The notes beneath the pieces were generated by a model. It had not been told where the DNA came from. It did no database searches and saw only the letters and a list, made by a program, of their open reading frames with translations. The translations under genes were made by a program, and so were the position numbers. From CAYNLG01 sp964397995 (GTDB taxonomy: Bacteria > Planctomycetota > Phycisphaerae > FEN-1346): a DNA stretch of 8,037 bases. Where the stretch lies: NCBI GenBank assembly GCA_964397995.1, contig CAYNLG010000114.1, positions 1-8,037 of the forward strand, written 5' to 3'. The stretch's first letter is position 1. Each line of letters starts with the position of its first letter. Below, piece by piece: positions 1 through 7,391 of the stretch.

Positions 1-159
1 GCCACGGCCTCGAAGACCTGCGGGCTGGAGGGACGCTGGGGGACACTCGCGGCCGCGCGGCCGCGGCTGGAAGAGGTGCTGAAGGAACTCCCGGGGACGG
101 GCGAGGCCCGGTCGGCCAAGCTGCTGCTGGAGAAGCTGGCGGCCAAGGGTGACCGATGA
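1..159 (+). CDS. C-terminal end of an unrecognised protein (5' end outside window)
   Basis: Frame 1 is open from the first base to a TGA at 157-159, giving the last 52 residues of a protein that begins upstream. The other two forward frames are closed by stops here, and third codon positions are mostly G or C, as in the neighbouring genes. The visible tail is Ala/Leu/Glu/Lys-rich, with a helical look (RPRLEEVLKEL, then SAKLLLEKLAAKGDR). No family can be assigned from this much. Its TGA overlaps an in-frame ATG at 156 belonging to the next reading frame (an ATGA junction), but the next gene probably starts at 243. The two may still be co-transcribed, since they lie on the same strand 83 bases apart. 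Confidence 0.6.
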   Translation, partial: ATASKTCGLEGRWGTLAAARPRLEEVLKELPGTGEARSAKLLLEKLAAKGDR

Positions 160-205
160 ACCTCGGTCGACGCCTCTTGATTCGCCCTGCAGAGTCCGCA
201 AAATG
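160..205 (+). promoter_or_regulatory. Possible weak promoter in the gap before the SEC-C gene
   Basis: The 83-base gap between the upstream stop and the preferred start at 243 contains TTGATT (177-182) and CAAAAT (199-204) separated by 16 bases. Each matches four of six bases of the sigma-70 -35 and -10 consensus. This part of the gap is also less GC-rich than the coding sequence on either side. It is a weak candidate only; read-through from the upstream gene is equally plausible. Confidence 0.22.
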
Positions 206-228
206 GGCCGCGCGGACCCACTCAGTGC

Positions 229-235
229 AGGGGAG
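229..235 (+). promoter_or_regulatory. Ribosome binding site deciding the start at 243
   Basis: AGGGGAG lies 7 bases before the ATG at 243, a good Shine-Dalgarno match and spacing. The alternative in-frame ATG at 156 has only a weak AAGGGTG upstream. The 29 extra codons it would add are visibly less G/C-biased at third positions (about 69%) than the first 30 codons after 243 (about 87%). Confidence 0.6.
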
Positions 236-242
236 AGCCTTC

Positions 243-2660
243 ATGGACAACACCGAGGTGCTGCGGCGAGCCCTGGAAGCGGTGCAGACCTTTCTGGACC
301 ACCGGTTCCGGACACGCATCGGCAACAACAGGGCGTTTGGCATCCTGTTACCCGAGCAGAGCGAGTGGGGGCTGGCCATCGCCTTCGAGCAGGCGAGCGG
401 GCTGGAGGGGCTCGCCTTCTACCGTGGGGCCGCCGCAAAGGGCTGGGTAACGCATATCTACGCTACGCAAGACTTGGGCGACGATGTGGAGCAGGGCGCC
501 GACGTTCTCGGCTTCAGCCTGGTGCCGGCCGAAGACATGAACCCCGTCCTCTTGGCGACCCTCCGAAGGGCGGGGGCCGCGTTGCCGGGCATCAAGGACT
601 TGCCCGTGTTCATGGCCAAACGGCCCTTCTGCCGGCCAAGGCGGCCCGACGACGCCGAACTGGTCGTCCTGACGCTGGTGCTGCGCGGCCTGGTTGAGGC
701 CGACCGCCGGGGCGAGCTGGAGCCGACGGTGTCCCCGTCGGGCCAGGGCCTCTTTGCCCTGGAGGTGACCGGCGACCCAGCGGCGCCCGAGGTCCGTGCG
801 CGCCGTCAGGTATGGCCGGACGAAGAGCCCGTGCCACCGCCGGTGGCGCCGCTCGCGTTGCCCGACCTGTCCGGCCTGCCTCGTCTCGAGACGACGTGGT
901 TGGTGGGGATGCCAACTCTGGACGTTGGTGTCGAGGACGATGAGCGGACGGTGCGTTTTGTGGCGGTGCTGGACGCCACCGAGGCGGAGCCCAAGTTGCT
1001 GGACTATGATGTCGGGTACGCGGACGAGCTCGGCGACGCCGCCGAAGTGTTTCTCCGGGTCTTCCGGGGCGGGGCGATGGGAGGCCGCGCGGGCGTGCCC
1101 AAGCGGGTTGCGTTCTCGAGCCGGATGCTCTACGAAGCATGCGCGCCGGGTTTGCGGGAGCAGGGCATCGACTGCGAGTATCGTGGCACGATCCCCGACG
1201 TCCTGGCGGTCAGGGATGCCTTGGGAGAGGTCATTGCGAGTCGGCTTGATGAGGCGGAAGACGCGGTCCCGCCCGAGTTTGTTGCTGCCAGCGGCGACTT
1301 GGACGGATGGAAAGCGGCCGACCGGCGCCTCACACGCCGCATCGCCCGGTTCACGGAAAACGACGCTCGCTTTGACGGACGCCGAGGCGTCACGCGGTAC
1401 TTCGGGGAGGACGACCTCGAGGGGTTCCTGGCGGACTTCGCGGATATCGGCGTCCTGCCCGCGTATGCCGCGTGGGCCTACGTCAACTACCGCCCGACCC
1501 GCCGAAGCAAGAGCCGGGCGGATGAGGCCCTGGCGCGCGGCCTTCCGGAGGCCGAGGCGCGGCTGTTGCGGGCACGCATCGAGGCCCCCCCATCGCTCTA
1601 TCAGATCGAGGCCCGGGACGCCGAGGCCGGCACGCTCGACATGAACGATATCCTGCTCGGCGGCCGCGTCATCGTCCATGACCGGCGGCTGGCCGAGAGT
1701 TGCGAGGATGTGGCGGCCCTGCCCGGGCGGGCTTTCCCCGCGGGCGGCTTCCACTTCTTCGAGCAGATCGGTCCCCCGCTGACAGCGCCCATGGTGGCCG
1801 AGGCCGTCTCCGTCCTGCAGGAGTGGGGCCTGACCTTCACGCGGGAGGGGTTACGGCAGGGCGCGCACCTGTTCGGGCGCCTGTGGGACTGGGCGGATGG
1901 CTTCTGGCAGGGCGGCCTGCCCGAGTTCCAGAACAGCGACGGCGAGCCGCTCGTCTTCCACGATGCCTCCTTCCAGGTGGAGGACGAAGCGGCTGTGCGG
2001 CGGCACCTCGCCGGGCGCGACGACATGGAATACGACGAGGCGAACGACTCCTACGTCTGGCTGGCGTCGGCCGGCTCGGACGATGCTGCCGTCATTCTGG
2101 GGAATGTAAGCTTCATTGCGAACAAGGCGGTCCTCCAGGTCAACTCCGAAGGCCGATTCCAGCGGGCCCGCGCGTGGCTGGAGACGGTGCCGGGCGTCAC
2201 GTTCGTGAACGTGATGACGCGGACCCCTGAGGATGTCCTGCCCCCCGATGACCGCTTCGCCTCGGAGGGGGAGATCGAGCCGTCGCCGGACCTGCTTCTC
2301 GCGGCGCGGGAGATGCTGGCGCGGCGGTACATGGAGTGGTTGGACCGGCCCTTGCCTGCGCTGGGCGGCCGGACACCCCGAGAGGTCGCCCGCACCCCGG
2401 AAGGCCGAGACCGTATTGCCCGGCTAATCCGCGCCATCCCCGCCGCCGAGGGGACGGTGCCCGTGCAAGTGCCGCGCGATGCCATGTTTCGCGAGCTCGG
2501 CTTGCCCGTGTCCCGCCTCGAAAGCGGGCGTCCTGACGCGGCCTTTCCGCTTCTTGAGGGGGTCGGCCCGATCACCGGCGATCAGAAGGTCGGCCGCAAT
2601 GAACCGTGCCCGTGCCGCAGCGGCAAGAAGTACAAGAAGTGTTGCGGCAGGAAGGGGTAA
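243..2660 (+). CDS. Large SEC-C metal-binding protein with a ParS/MbcA-like module
   Basis: This 805-residue protein has no signal peptide or membrane segment and is presumably cytoplasmic. The C-terminus carries a SEC-C zinc motif (residues about 782-802: GRNEPCPC, then KKYKKCC), with ligand cysteines at 789, 791, 800 and 801. The usual Gly after CPC is Arg. Just before it, residues about 691-733 (WLDRPLPALGGRTPREV, then TPEGRDRIARLI) resemble the DUF2384/MbcA-ParS-Xre toxin-binding fold. Residues about 452-660 look like the beta-rich segment often found in long SEC-C proteins (LYQIEARD, DMNDILLGGRVIVHDR, EPLVFHDASFQVED). The N-terminal part, up to a proline-rich linker at about 193-209, and the region at about 222-340 recall the DUF7309/DUF6930 proteins; that naming is from memory and tentative. 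SEC-C motifs are known from the SecA C-terminus, where they bind zinc, but here no role can be assigned. The start at 243 is preferred over 156 because of its ribosome binding site and codon bias. The gene converges on the FG-GAP gene, with 55 bases between the stops and no clear terminator. Confidence 0.9.
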   Translation: MDNTEVLRRALEAVQTFLDHRFRTRIGNNRAFGILLPEQSEWGLAIAFEQASGLEGLAFYRGAAAKGWVTHIYATQDLGDDVEQGADVLGFSLVPAEDMNPVLLATLRRAGAALPGIKDLPVFMAKRPFCRPRRPDDAELVVLTLVLRGLVEADRRGELEPTVSPSGQGLFALEVTGDPAAPEVRARRQVWPDEEPVPPPVAPLALPDLSGLPRLETTWLVGMPTLDVGVEDDERTVRFVAVLDATEAEPKLLDYDVGYADELGDAAEVFLRVFRGGAMGGRAGVPKRVAFSSRMLYEACAPGLREQGIDCEYRGTIPDVLAVRDALGEVIASRLDEAEDAVPPEFVAASGDLDGWKAADRRLTRRIARFTENDARFDGRRGVTRYFGEDDLEGFLADFADIGVLPAYAAWAYVNYRPTRRSKSRADEALARGLPEAEARLLRARIEAPPSLYQIEARDAEAGTLDMNDILLGGRVIVHDRRLAESCEDVAALPGRAFPAGGFHFFEQIGPPLTAPMVAEAVSVLQEWGLTFTREGLRQGAHLFGRLWDWADGFWQGGLPEFQNSDGEPLVFHDASFQVEDEAAVRRHLAGRDDMEYDEANDSYVWLASAGSDDAAVILGNVSFIANKAVLQVNSEGRFQRARAWLETVPGVTFVNVMTRTPEDVLPPDDRFASEGEIEPSPDLLLAAREMLARRYMEWLDRPLPALGGRTPREVARTPEGRDRIARLIRAIPAAEGTVPVQVPRDAMFRELGLPVSRLESGRPDAAFPLLEGVGPITGDQKVGRNEPCPCRSGKKYKKCCGRKG

Positions 2661-2715
2661 GGAATGTCGCGGCGCGTGGTGCTACTGTGCGGCCATGGAG
2701 CGCGGCATCGCCCCC

Positions 2716-4620
2716 TCACTCTGCCGGCAGCTCCCACCGCGTCGGCTTGAGGACGATCACCTGCCGGGACCGCTCCCGGCCGTCGGGGCCCGTCCACGTG
2801 AGCGTCATGGGGCCTTTCGTCCGTTTTCCGAAGCGGGCCGGGCGGCCCGGGGCGACGGTCTTGCTCCCGAGACGGCGCCGGCCGTCGACAGCCATCACGC
2901 TCACCTCCCGGGCGGCACCCGTCGGCAGCGCGACCCGCAGGGCCAGCGGTTCCCCGGTTTTCTGCTTGACGTGCAGGACGACGATCGAGCCATCGGCGGC
3001 CGCCAACGCCACTTCCTGCATCCCGTCGCCGTCGAAGTCCGCCGCCACGCCGGCTTGCTGGCCCTTGTTGACGGCGGCGACACCGGGCAACGATTCGTTG
3101 CCCGCCAGCTCCAGGTCCCTCGCATAGCCGAAGGTGCTGAAGCCGCGATTGAAGAACGGGAGCGGATTCAGGCCGCAGGTGGTGATGAGGAACTCCTCGC
3201 GTCCGTCGTTGTTGGCGTCCCAGGCGAGCGCCCCGTTCGTCCGGATCTGGCCGGTGTTGTAGGTCACCTCGCCCGCCTCGGTGACGCTCGCCAGGAAGGC
3301 CCCGCCGGTGTTCCGGAGGAGCTGGACGTCGCCCTGACCCGTCCCGACAGCCAGCAGGTCGATCTGTCCGTCGGCGTCATAGTCCTCCGCCAGCAGCGCC
3401 GCCGGGTCGGTCACCAGCACACGGTCCTCCGTGCCCGCCGGGTTCGACCAGGCGGGCTTCGCCTCGGCGAACGTGCCGTCGGCGGCGCCTCGGGCAAGCA
3501 GCACGTCCGCCCCATAGAGCTGCACGATGTCGACCACGCCGTCGCCCGTGACGTCCGCGACCGCGCACGGCCCGGCCTTGCCCAGGCCCTTTGCCTTGCC
3601 GAGCGGCGTCACCGCCCACGTCCCGTCTTGCCCGCGCTCGGCCAACACCGGCCCGTCCTGCGTCGCCGCCACGAGGCGCGACGTCCCATCGCGCCCGGCG
3701 ACGGTGAGCGCGACGCACCCGGCGATCTGCGGCCCGGGCGTCGGTGCCGCCAGCGTGCCCGACTCCGTCATGCGGCAGAACACCGCCGCCTTGCCGTCCG
3801 AACTGACGAGGTCCAACCGCCCGTCGCCGTCGAAGTCGCCCCAGGCCGCCGCCACGGACTTGGTGGCAAGGTTGACCTTGCCCGTCACATCGTCAAACGC
3901 GGCCGGTCCGCCGGCGGCGTGGAACCGGTCGCCCCCGTCCGAGAGGACGAACAGGCCCGGCGCGTTCGTGCCCGTCAGCTCGACCGCCTGGAGGCCGTGG
4001 ACCTTGCCGCCGGGCGCCTCGAGGACCACCTCGCCGTCCCACATGACCCCCGAGGCCACGGGCACGTCGGCCCGGATGTCGTCGATGGCGTACCGGATGA
4101 CCCGCTCGAGCATCAGGTTACTGCCCGCCCAGACCTCCTTGAGGCGGAGCTCGTCGGGCGCGGTGACCAGCGCGTTCCCCCGGCCGGGCACGAGGGCGAA
4201 CCAGTAGGTGCCGACGTGCAGCATGGCGACCGGCTGGGCCTCGCCGGTGTCCTCGGTCTCCTTGGCGGCCGACAGGTCGCCATAGAAGATCATCGCCCGG
4301 TCCGCCTCGGGCCCGGTCAGGGCGGCGGCCAAGTCGTCGTAGACCCGCGCGATGGTCGCGTCGATGAGGAGCTCGGGCCTCTCCGGCGCGTCCGCCTCGC
4401 CCTGGAGGACGGTCACGTCCGTGACGGTCAGCGGGAAGACCTTCTCGGGTAGCCGGCCGCCGTCGAGGGGCGCCTTGCCGAGCGACACCTTCAGGATGAC
4501 CTGCGCGTCGGTCACGAGGTCTACGGGCGTGAACCGGGGGTTGATGAGTGCCGCCACGGGCGCCGCCGCCATCAGGACCGCCGCCATCGCCGCCAGCGCT
4601 ACCGTCGGAAATCTTGTCAT
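2716..4620 (-). CDS. Secreted FG-GAP/VCBS repeat protein (integrin alpha-like beta-propeller)
   Basis: This 634-residue protein starts at the ATG complementary to 4618-4620. It has a typical signal peptide: MTRF, a hydrophobic Ala/Met/Val-rich core, and a likely cleavage near residue 24 after APVAA. Residues about 25-235 form a globular N-terminal region (INPRFTPVDLVTDAQVILKV) that I cannot assign. Five calcium-loop motifs follow, as in FG-GAP repeats: DFDGDGRLD (262-270), DVTGDGVVD (356-364), DYDADGQID (413-421), DANNDGREE (468-476) and DFDGDGMQE (528-536). This pattern is known for beta-propellers that bind Ca2+ and act as adhesion or scaffold modules. The last 65 residues look like a beta-sandwich tail (MTLTWTGPDGRERSRQV); no sortase signal, PEP-CTERM or transmembrane anchor is visible. 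An in-frame extension upstream to 4761 is rejected because AAGGAG lies 5 bases before 4620 and the signal peptide begins there. The gene is divergent from the GH123-like gene. Its ligand is unknown. Confidence 0.9.
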   Translation of the reverse strand: MTRFPTVALAAMAAVLMAAAPVAALINPRFTPVDLVTDAQVILKVSLGKAPLDGGRLPEKVFPLTVTDVTVLQGEADAPERPELLIDATIARVYDDLAAALTGPEADRAMIFYGDLSAAKETEDTGEAQPVAMLHVGTYWFALVPGRGNALVTAPDELRLKEVWAGSNLMLERVIRYAIDDIRADVPVASGVMWDGEVVLEAPGGKVHGLQAVELTGTNAPGLFVLSDGGDRFHAAGGPAAFDDVTGKVNLATKSVAAAWGDFDGDGRLDLVSSDGKAAVFCRMTESGTLAAPTPGPQIAGCVALTVAGRDGTSRLVAATQDGPVLAERGQDGTWAVTPLGKAKGLGKAGPCAVADVTGDGVVDIVQLYGADVLLARGAADGTFAEAKPAWSNPAGTEDRVLVTDPAALLAEDYDADGQIDLLAVGTGQGDVQLLRNTGGAFLASVTEAGEVTYNTGQIRTNGALAWDANNDGREEFLITTCGLNPLPFFNRGFSTFGYARDLELAGNESLPGVAAVNKGQQAGVAADFDGDGMQEVALAAADGSIVVLHVKQKTGEPLALRVALPTGAAREVSVMAVDGRRRLGSKTVAPGRPARFGKRTKGPMTLTWTGPDGRERSRQVIVLKPTRWELPAE

Positions 4621-4625
4621 CGTCA

Positions 4626-4631
4626 CTCCTT
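4626..4631 (-). promoter_or_regulatory. Ribosome binding site of the FG-GAP gene
   Basis: On the minus strand, AAGGAG sits 5 bases before the ATG at 4620-4618. This strong match fixes the start of the FG-GAP gene at the signal peptide methionine, not at the further upstream in-frame codon. Confidence 0.75.
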
Positions 4632-4686
4632 CTCGGTCGCCTGCCATTCCGCCCAGTTGAACCCGTCCGGGTGCGCGCGGTTCCTT

Positions 4687-4719
4687 GCCGGGCGGATTCG
4701 CGCGAATCGGCCGCCCGGC
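4687..4719. repeat. 33-bp inverted repeat with 15-bp arms, candidate operator
   Basis: The arms are GCCGGGCG+GATTCGC (4687-4701) and GCGAATC+CGCCCGGC (4702-4708 and 4712-4719). They are perfect reverse complements apart from a 3-base GGC bulge at 4709-4711. The inner 14 bases (4695-4708) are an uninterrupted palindrome. The repeat lies roughly midway between two divergent start codons, which suits a dimeric regulator's operator controlling both genes. In RNA it could form a stem in either leader, although with no natural loop. There is no T-tract, so an intrinsic terminator is unlikely. Confidence 0.7.
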
Positions 4720-4787
4720 CGCCCGGTTATACCCTTGGGGGGGAGGCAATCCGCGGGCCACAGGAATCGAACGAGGACGGAGTGCAT

Positions 4788-7259
4788 ATGCGCATCAGAT
4801 CAGCGTTCAGGGCGTGCCTCGTGATCGGGGCGATCGGAGGGGTCGCGTCGGCCTTGAGCGCCGCCGCCGGGACATCGGACGGGGTCTCCGTCCTCAGCGA
4901 CGAATCGCTGTGGCGGTATCACGCCTCGTGGCGGACCCCCGCGACGGTCAAGGACGGCAAGTACGACCTGGGCGGCGGGCACCCCATCCCAAACCCGGGC
5001 ACGCGGTGGATTCTGAACAGCTTCACCGAGCCGACCCCGCCGCCGGAGGCCGGTTGGGCGGCCCCGGACTTCGACGACTCGCGCTGGCCGCGCGAGGCCG
5101 CGCCCCCGGTGGGCGGCTACGGCTACGAGAACGCCAGGGAGATCGCGCTGGTCTGCGGCCGCACGCGGTTTGGCGTGAGCGATCCGGACGCCGTCGAGCC
5201 GCTGACGCTGCGCCTCACGTACCGCGGGGGCGCGGTCGTCTACCTGAACGGCAAGGAGATCGCCCGCGGCGACCTGCCCGCCGGCGCCATCACGCCGGAG
5301 ACGCTCGCGCGGGACTACACTGCCGCCGACATGACCGACTCGGAAGGCCGGCCGCTGCGGGGGACGTCGCGAGGGCGGCTGCCGCGTGGCGCCGAGGGCG
5401 CCGACTACGAGAAACGCTTCCGCACCCTCACGGCCACGCTCCCGGCGTCGCTGCTTCGCAAGGGGACGAACGTTCTGGCGGTCGAAGTCCACCGCGCCGC
5501 ACTGCCGGCCGGAACCGACCCGCTCTGGGGCACGGCCGGCATCGTCGGCATCTCGCTGACGGCCCCGACGGGGCGCGGCCTGACACCGAACCCGGGCCCC
5601 CAGCCGCCGGTGCTCGTCTGGAACGCCGACACGCTGGAGCGGGTGGGCAAGGACGTGGCCCAGGGGGACCCGCTCGAGCCGCTGCGCCCCGTGCGCCTCG
5701 CGACGCCGCGCAAGGGCGTCTCCTCCGGACAGGTCGTCGTCAGCGCCGCGGCGGGGACGGACCTGTATCGCACCAAGGCGACGTTGGGGACCCTCACCTC
5801 CGAGGGGGGCGCCACGCTGGACCCGAAGCACGTGGAGATCCGCTACGCCACGACCGGTGGCAGCGTGCCCCAGCTCCTCGCCCGGCCCGTCGCCGGGGCC
5901 GCGACCGTGCCCATCTACCTGACCGCCCGCGTCCCCGCGGACGCCGACCCCGGCATCTATCGCGGGACGCTCGCGATCACGGGCATCCCCCGGGGGGCGG
6001 AGGTCCCGGTCGAACTGACCGTCTACGGCTGGACGCTGCCGGACCTCGCGGACTACGACACCTCGGTCAGCCTGCTCCACTGCCCGGAGTCGTCGATGCG
6101 GCGCTACGACGTCCCGCTCTGGTCGGACCGGCACTTCGCCCTCGTCGAGGAGTCGATGAGGCTGATGGGCTACGCCGGCAACACGCTGTTGAGCGTGCCG
6201 CTACTGGCGGAGGACGTCTTCGGCGACCAGTCGCTGATCGTCTTCCGCAAGGCCGGCGGGACGTACGTGCCGGACTTCACCTACGCCAAGCGGTACCTCG
6301 AACTCTACGACAAGCACGCCACCCCGCCGCGGCATCTGGCGGTGCAGATTTGGAACTACCACGTTTCGGCCCGGGGGTTCGGCCGCGACGGCGGCAAGAA
6401 GAAGTGGATTGCCGAAACCATCAAGGTCCGCGTGATCGACGGCGACCGGCTGGTCCTCACCGAAATCCCGACCTACGGTCGACCAGGCACGGAGGCGACC
6501 TGGTGGGCGGTCGCCGAAGGCATGCGCAAGCTCGTCAAGCACCTCGGCTGGACCGAGACGCATCTACTCTGGGGCACCGGCGGCGACAACCTGCCCAACG
6601 AGGAGACCATCACGTTCTTCAAGCGGGTCTCGCCCGACTTCATGTGGCGCGTCGTCACCCACGGCGGCAGCATCAGCCGTTGGAAGGAGCACCGGGTCCA
6701 GGTCGGCGGCCTCGTGGTCGGTTACGCCAACCTGGTGCGCCGCAACTACAACCGCCGGCGGCTCTGGCCGGAGGCCCCGCTCGATTCGCTCAAACGCGAC
6801 GGCGTGACGAGCTGCCCCGTCGACTACCTGTCGATGGCCCCGCTGGCCCGCGTGGCAGCCAACTACTCCGGCACCGGGTACCTCAGCTTCGACGGCTGGG
6901 GATGGGAGAGCGACGACAAACGCAGCCGCGGCCCGGTGACCCGGTACGTGCCGTTCGGCAACATCCACACCAGCGGCAGCCCGTTCGTGGCCCCCGGCCC
7001 GGACGGCGCGGCCCCGAGCCCCCAGCTCGAGAGCTTCCGCGAGGGGCTCCAGATGACCGAGGCCGCGCTCCAGCTTCGCGCCGCCGTGACCAACCCCGAG
7101 CGCCGCGTCTCCCCCGAACTTGCCCGGGAGGCCGAGGAGACCATCCAGACCCTGATGGACCAGCTCGAGAGCAACCGGAAGGTCCGCCCGACCGGCACCG
7201 CCGACCTCTGGCCGACGGTCTGGCGGCTGTACGCCCTCTGCAGTCAGGTCCTGCGCTGA
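4788..7259 (+). CDS. Secreted GH123/DUF4091-like protein with an N-terminal beta-sandwich
   Basis: This 823-residue protein starts at the ATG at 4788, with GGAG 5 bases upstream. A signal peptide is visible at residues 1 to about 27 (basic MRIRSAFR, then a hydrophobic Ala/Gly/Val core). Residues about 35-258 look like a galactose-binding-type jelly roll (PDFDDSRWP; LRLTYRGGAVVYLNGKEIAR; LLRKGTNVLAVEVHRA). Residues about 300-418 resemble the N-terminal beta domain of the GH123/DUF4091 group (VPIYLTARVPADADPGIYRG, ending VYGWTLPD). Residues about 425-765 look like the barrel, ending in a segment (SPQLESFREGLQMTEAALQL) that recalls the closing helix of DUF4091 proteins. Known GH123 enzymes are N-acetyl-beta-galactosaminidases using an adjacent Asp-Glu pair. 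The likely equivalent segment here reads LLWGTGGDNLPNEET (D600, E605, E606) with no Asp-Glu pair, so catalysis and substrate are uncertain. No anchor is visible at the C-terminus. The gene is divergent from the FG-GAP gene and probably shares a control region with it. The family call is by pattern only. Confidence 0.88.
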   Translation: MRIRSAFRACLVIGAIGGVASALSAAAGTSDGVSVLSDESLWRYHASWRTPATVKDGKYDLGGGHPIPNPGTRWILNSFTEPTPPPEAGWAAPDFDDSRWPREAAPPVGGYGYENAREIALVCGRTRFGVSDPDAVEPLTLRLTYRGGAVVYLNGKEIARGDLPAGAITPETLARDYTAADMTDSEGRPLRGTSRGRLPRGAEGADYEKRFRTLTATLPASLLRKGTNVLAVEVHRAALPAGTDPLWGTAGIVGISLTAPTGRGLTPNPGPQPPVLVWNADTLERVGKDVAQGDPLEPLRPVRLATPRKGVSSGQVVVSAAAGTDLYRTKATLGTLTSEGGATLDPKHVEIRYATTGGSVPQLLARPVAGAATVPIYLTARVPADADPGIYRGTLAITGIPRGAEVPVELTVYGWTLPDLADYDTSVSLLHCPESSMRRYDVPLWSDRHFALVEESMRLMGYAGNTLLSVPLLAEDVFGDQSLIVFRKAGGTYVPDFTYAKRYLELYDKHATPPRHLAVQIWNYHVSARGFGRDGGKKKWIAETIKVRVIDGDRLVLTEIPTYGRPGTEATWWAVAEGMRKLVKHLGWTETHLLWGTGGDNLPNEETITFFKRVSPDFMWRVVTHGGSISRWKEHRVQVGGLVVGYANLVRRNYNRRRLWPEAPLDSLKRDGVTSCPVDYLSMAPLARVAANYSGTGYLSFDGWGWESDDKRSRGPVTRYVPFGNIHTSGSPFVAPGPDGAAPSPQLESFREGLQMTEAALQLRAAVTNPERRVSPELAREAEETIQTLMDQLESNRKVRPTGTADLWPTVWRLYALCSQVLR

Positions 7260-7265
7260 CCGCGA

Positions 7266-7316
7266 GGCGCCGGCCACAGCATGCCCTGGCCTGCGGACGT
7301 GGCCTGCTCCGGCGCC
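7266..7316 (+). terminator. GC-rich stem-loop just after the GH123-like stop
   Basis: GGCGCC-GGCCAC (7266-7277) can pair with GTGGCC (7299-7304) and GGCGCC (7311-7316), leaving a 6-base bulge and a 21-base loop. It begins 7 bases after the TGA. No T-tract follows, so it is not a classical intrinsic terminator. It may slow polymerase or protect the 3' end of the transcript. Chance pairing is possible at this GC content. The rest of 7260-7391 shows nothing I can name. Confidence 0.3.
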
Positions 7317-7391
7317 GCCGCACAGCGCTCGATGAAGCGGACGTTCACCCCACAGGCCTTTCCGGCAGACAGGCCGCAAGGGCCCGACGAG

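Larger units (their letters stand above)
4621..4787. promoter_or_regulatory. Divergent intergenic region between two secreted-protein genes
   Basis: These 167 bases separate the two divergent starts and must hold the 5' regions of both genes. The region contains a long inverted repeat (4687-4719), an A/T-bearing GGTTATACCC and a run of seven G (4737-4743). I could not find a well-spaced -35/-10 pair on either strand, so promoters may use another sigma factor or diverge from the consensus. Ribosome binding sites lie at each end. Confidence 0.55.

Noticed and set aside
348..1754. 468-codon minus-strand frame inside the SEC-C gene
   Set aside because: Antisense shadow with atypical composition and no motifs; the plus-strand protein has recognisable domains.
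2661..2715. Bidirectional terminator between the convergent genes
   Set aside because: No convincing stem-loop and no T-tract on either strand in these 55 bases.
2479..4452. 657-codon plus-strand open frame antisense to the FG-GAP gene
   Set aside because: Arg/Pro/Ala/His-rich translation without recognisable motifs, exactly antisense to a gene with signal peptide, ribosome binding site and five FG-GAP loops. High GC makes such shadow frames common.
4725..4750. Possible minus-strand promoter TATAAC with upstream TTGCCT
   Set aside because: The spacer is only about 12 bases, too short for a sigma-70 promoter.
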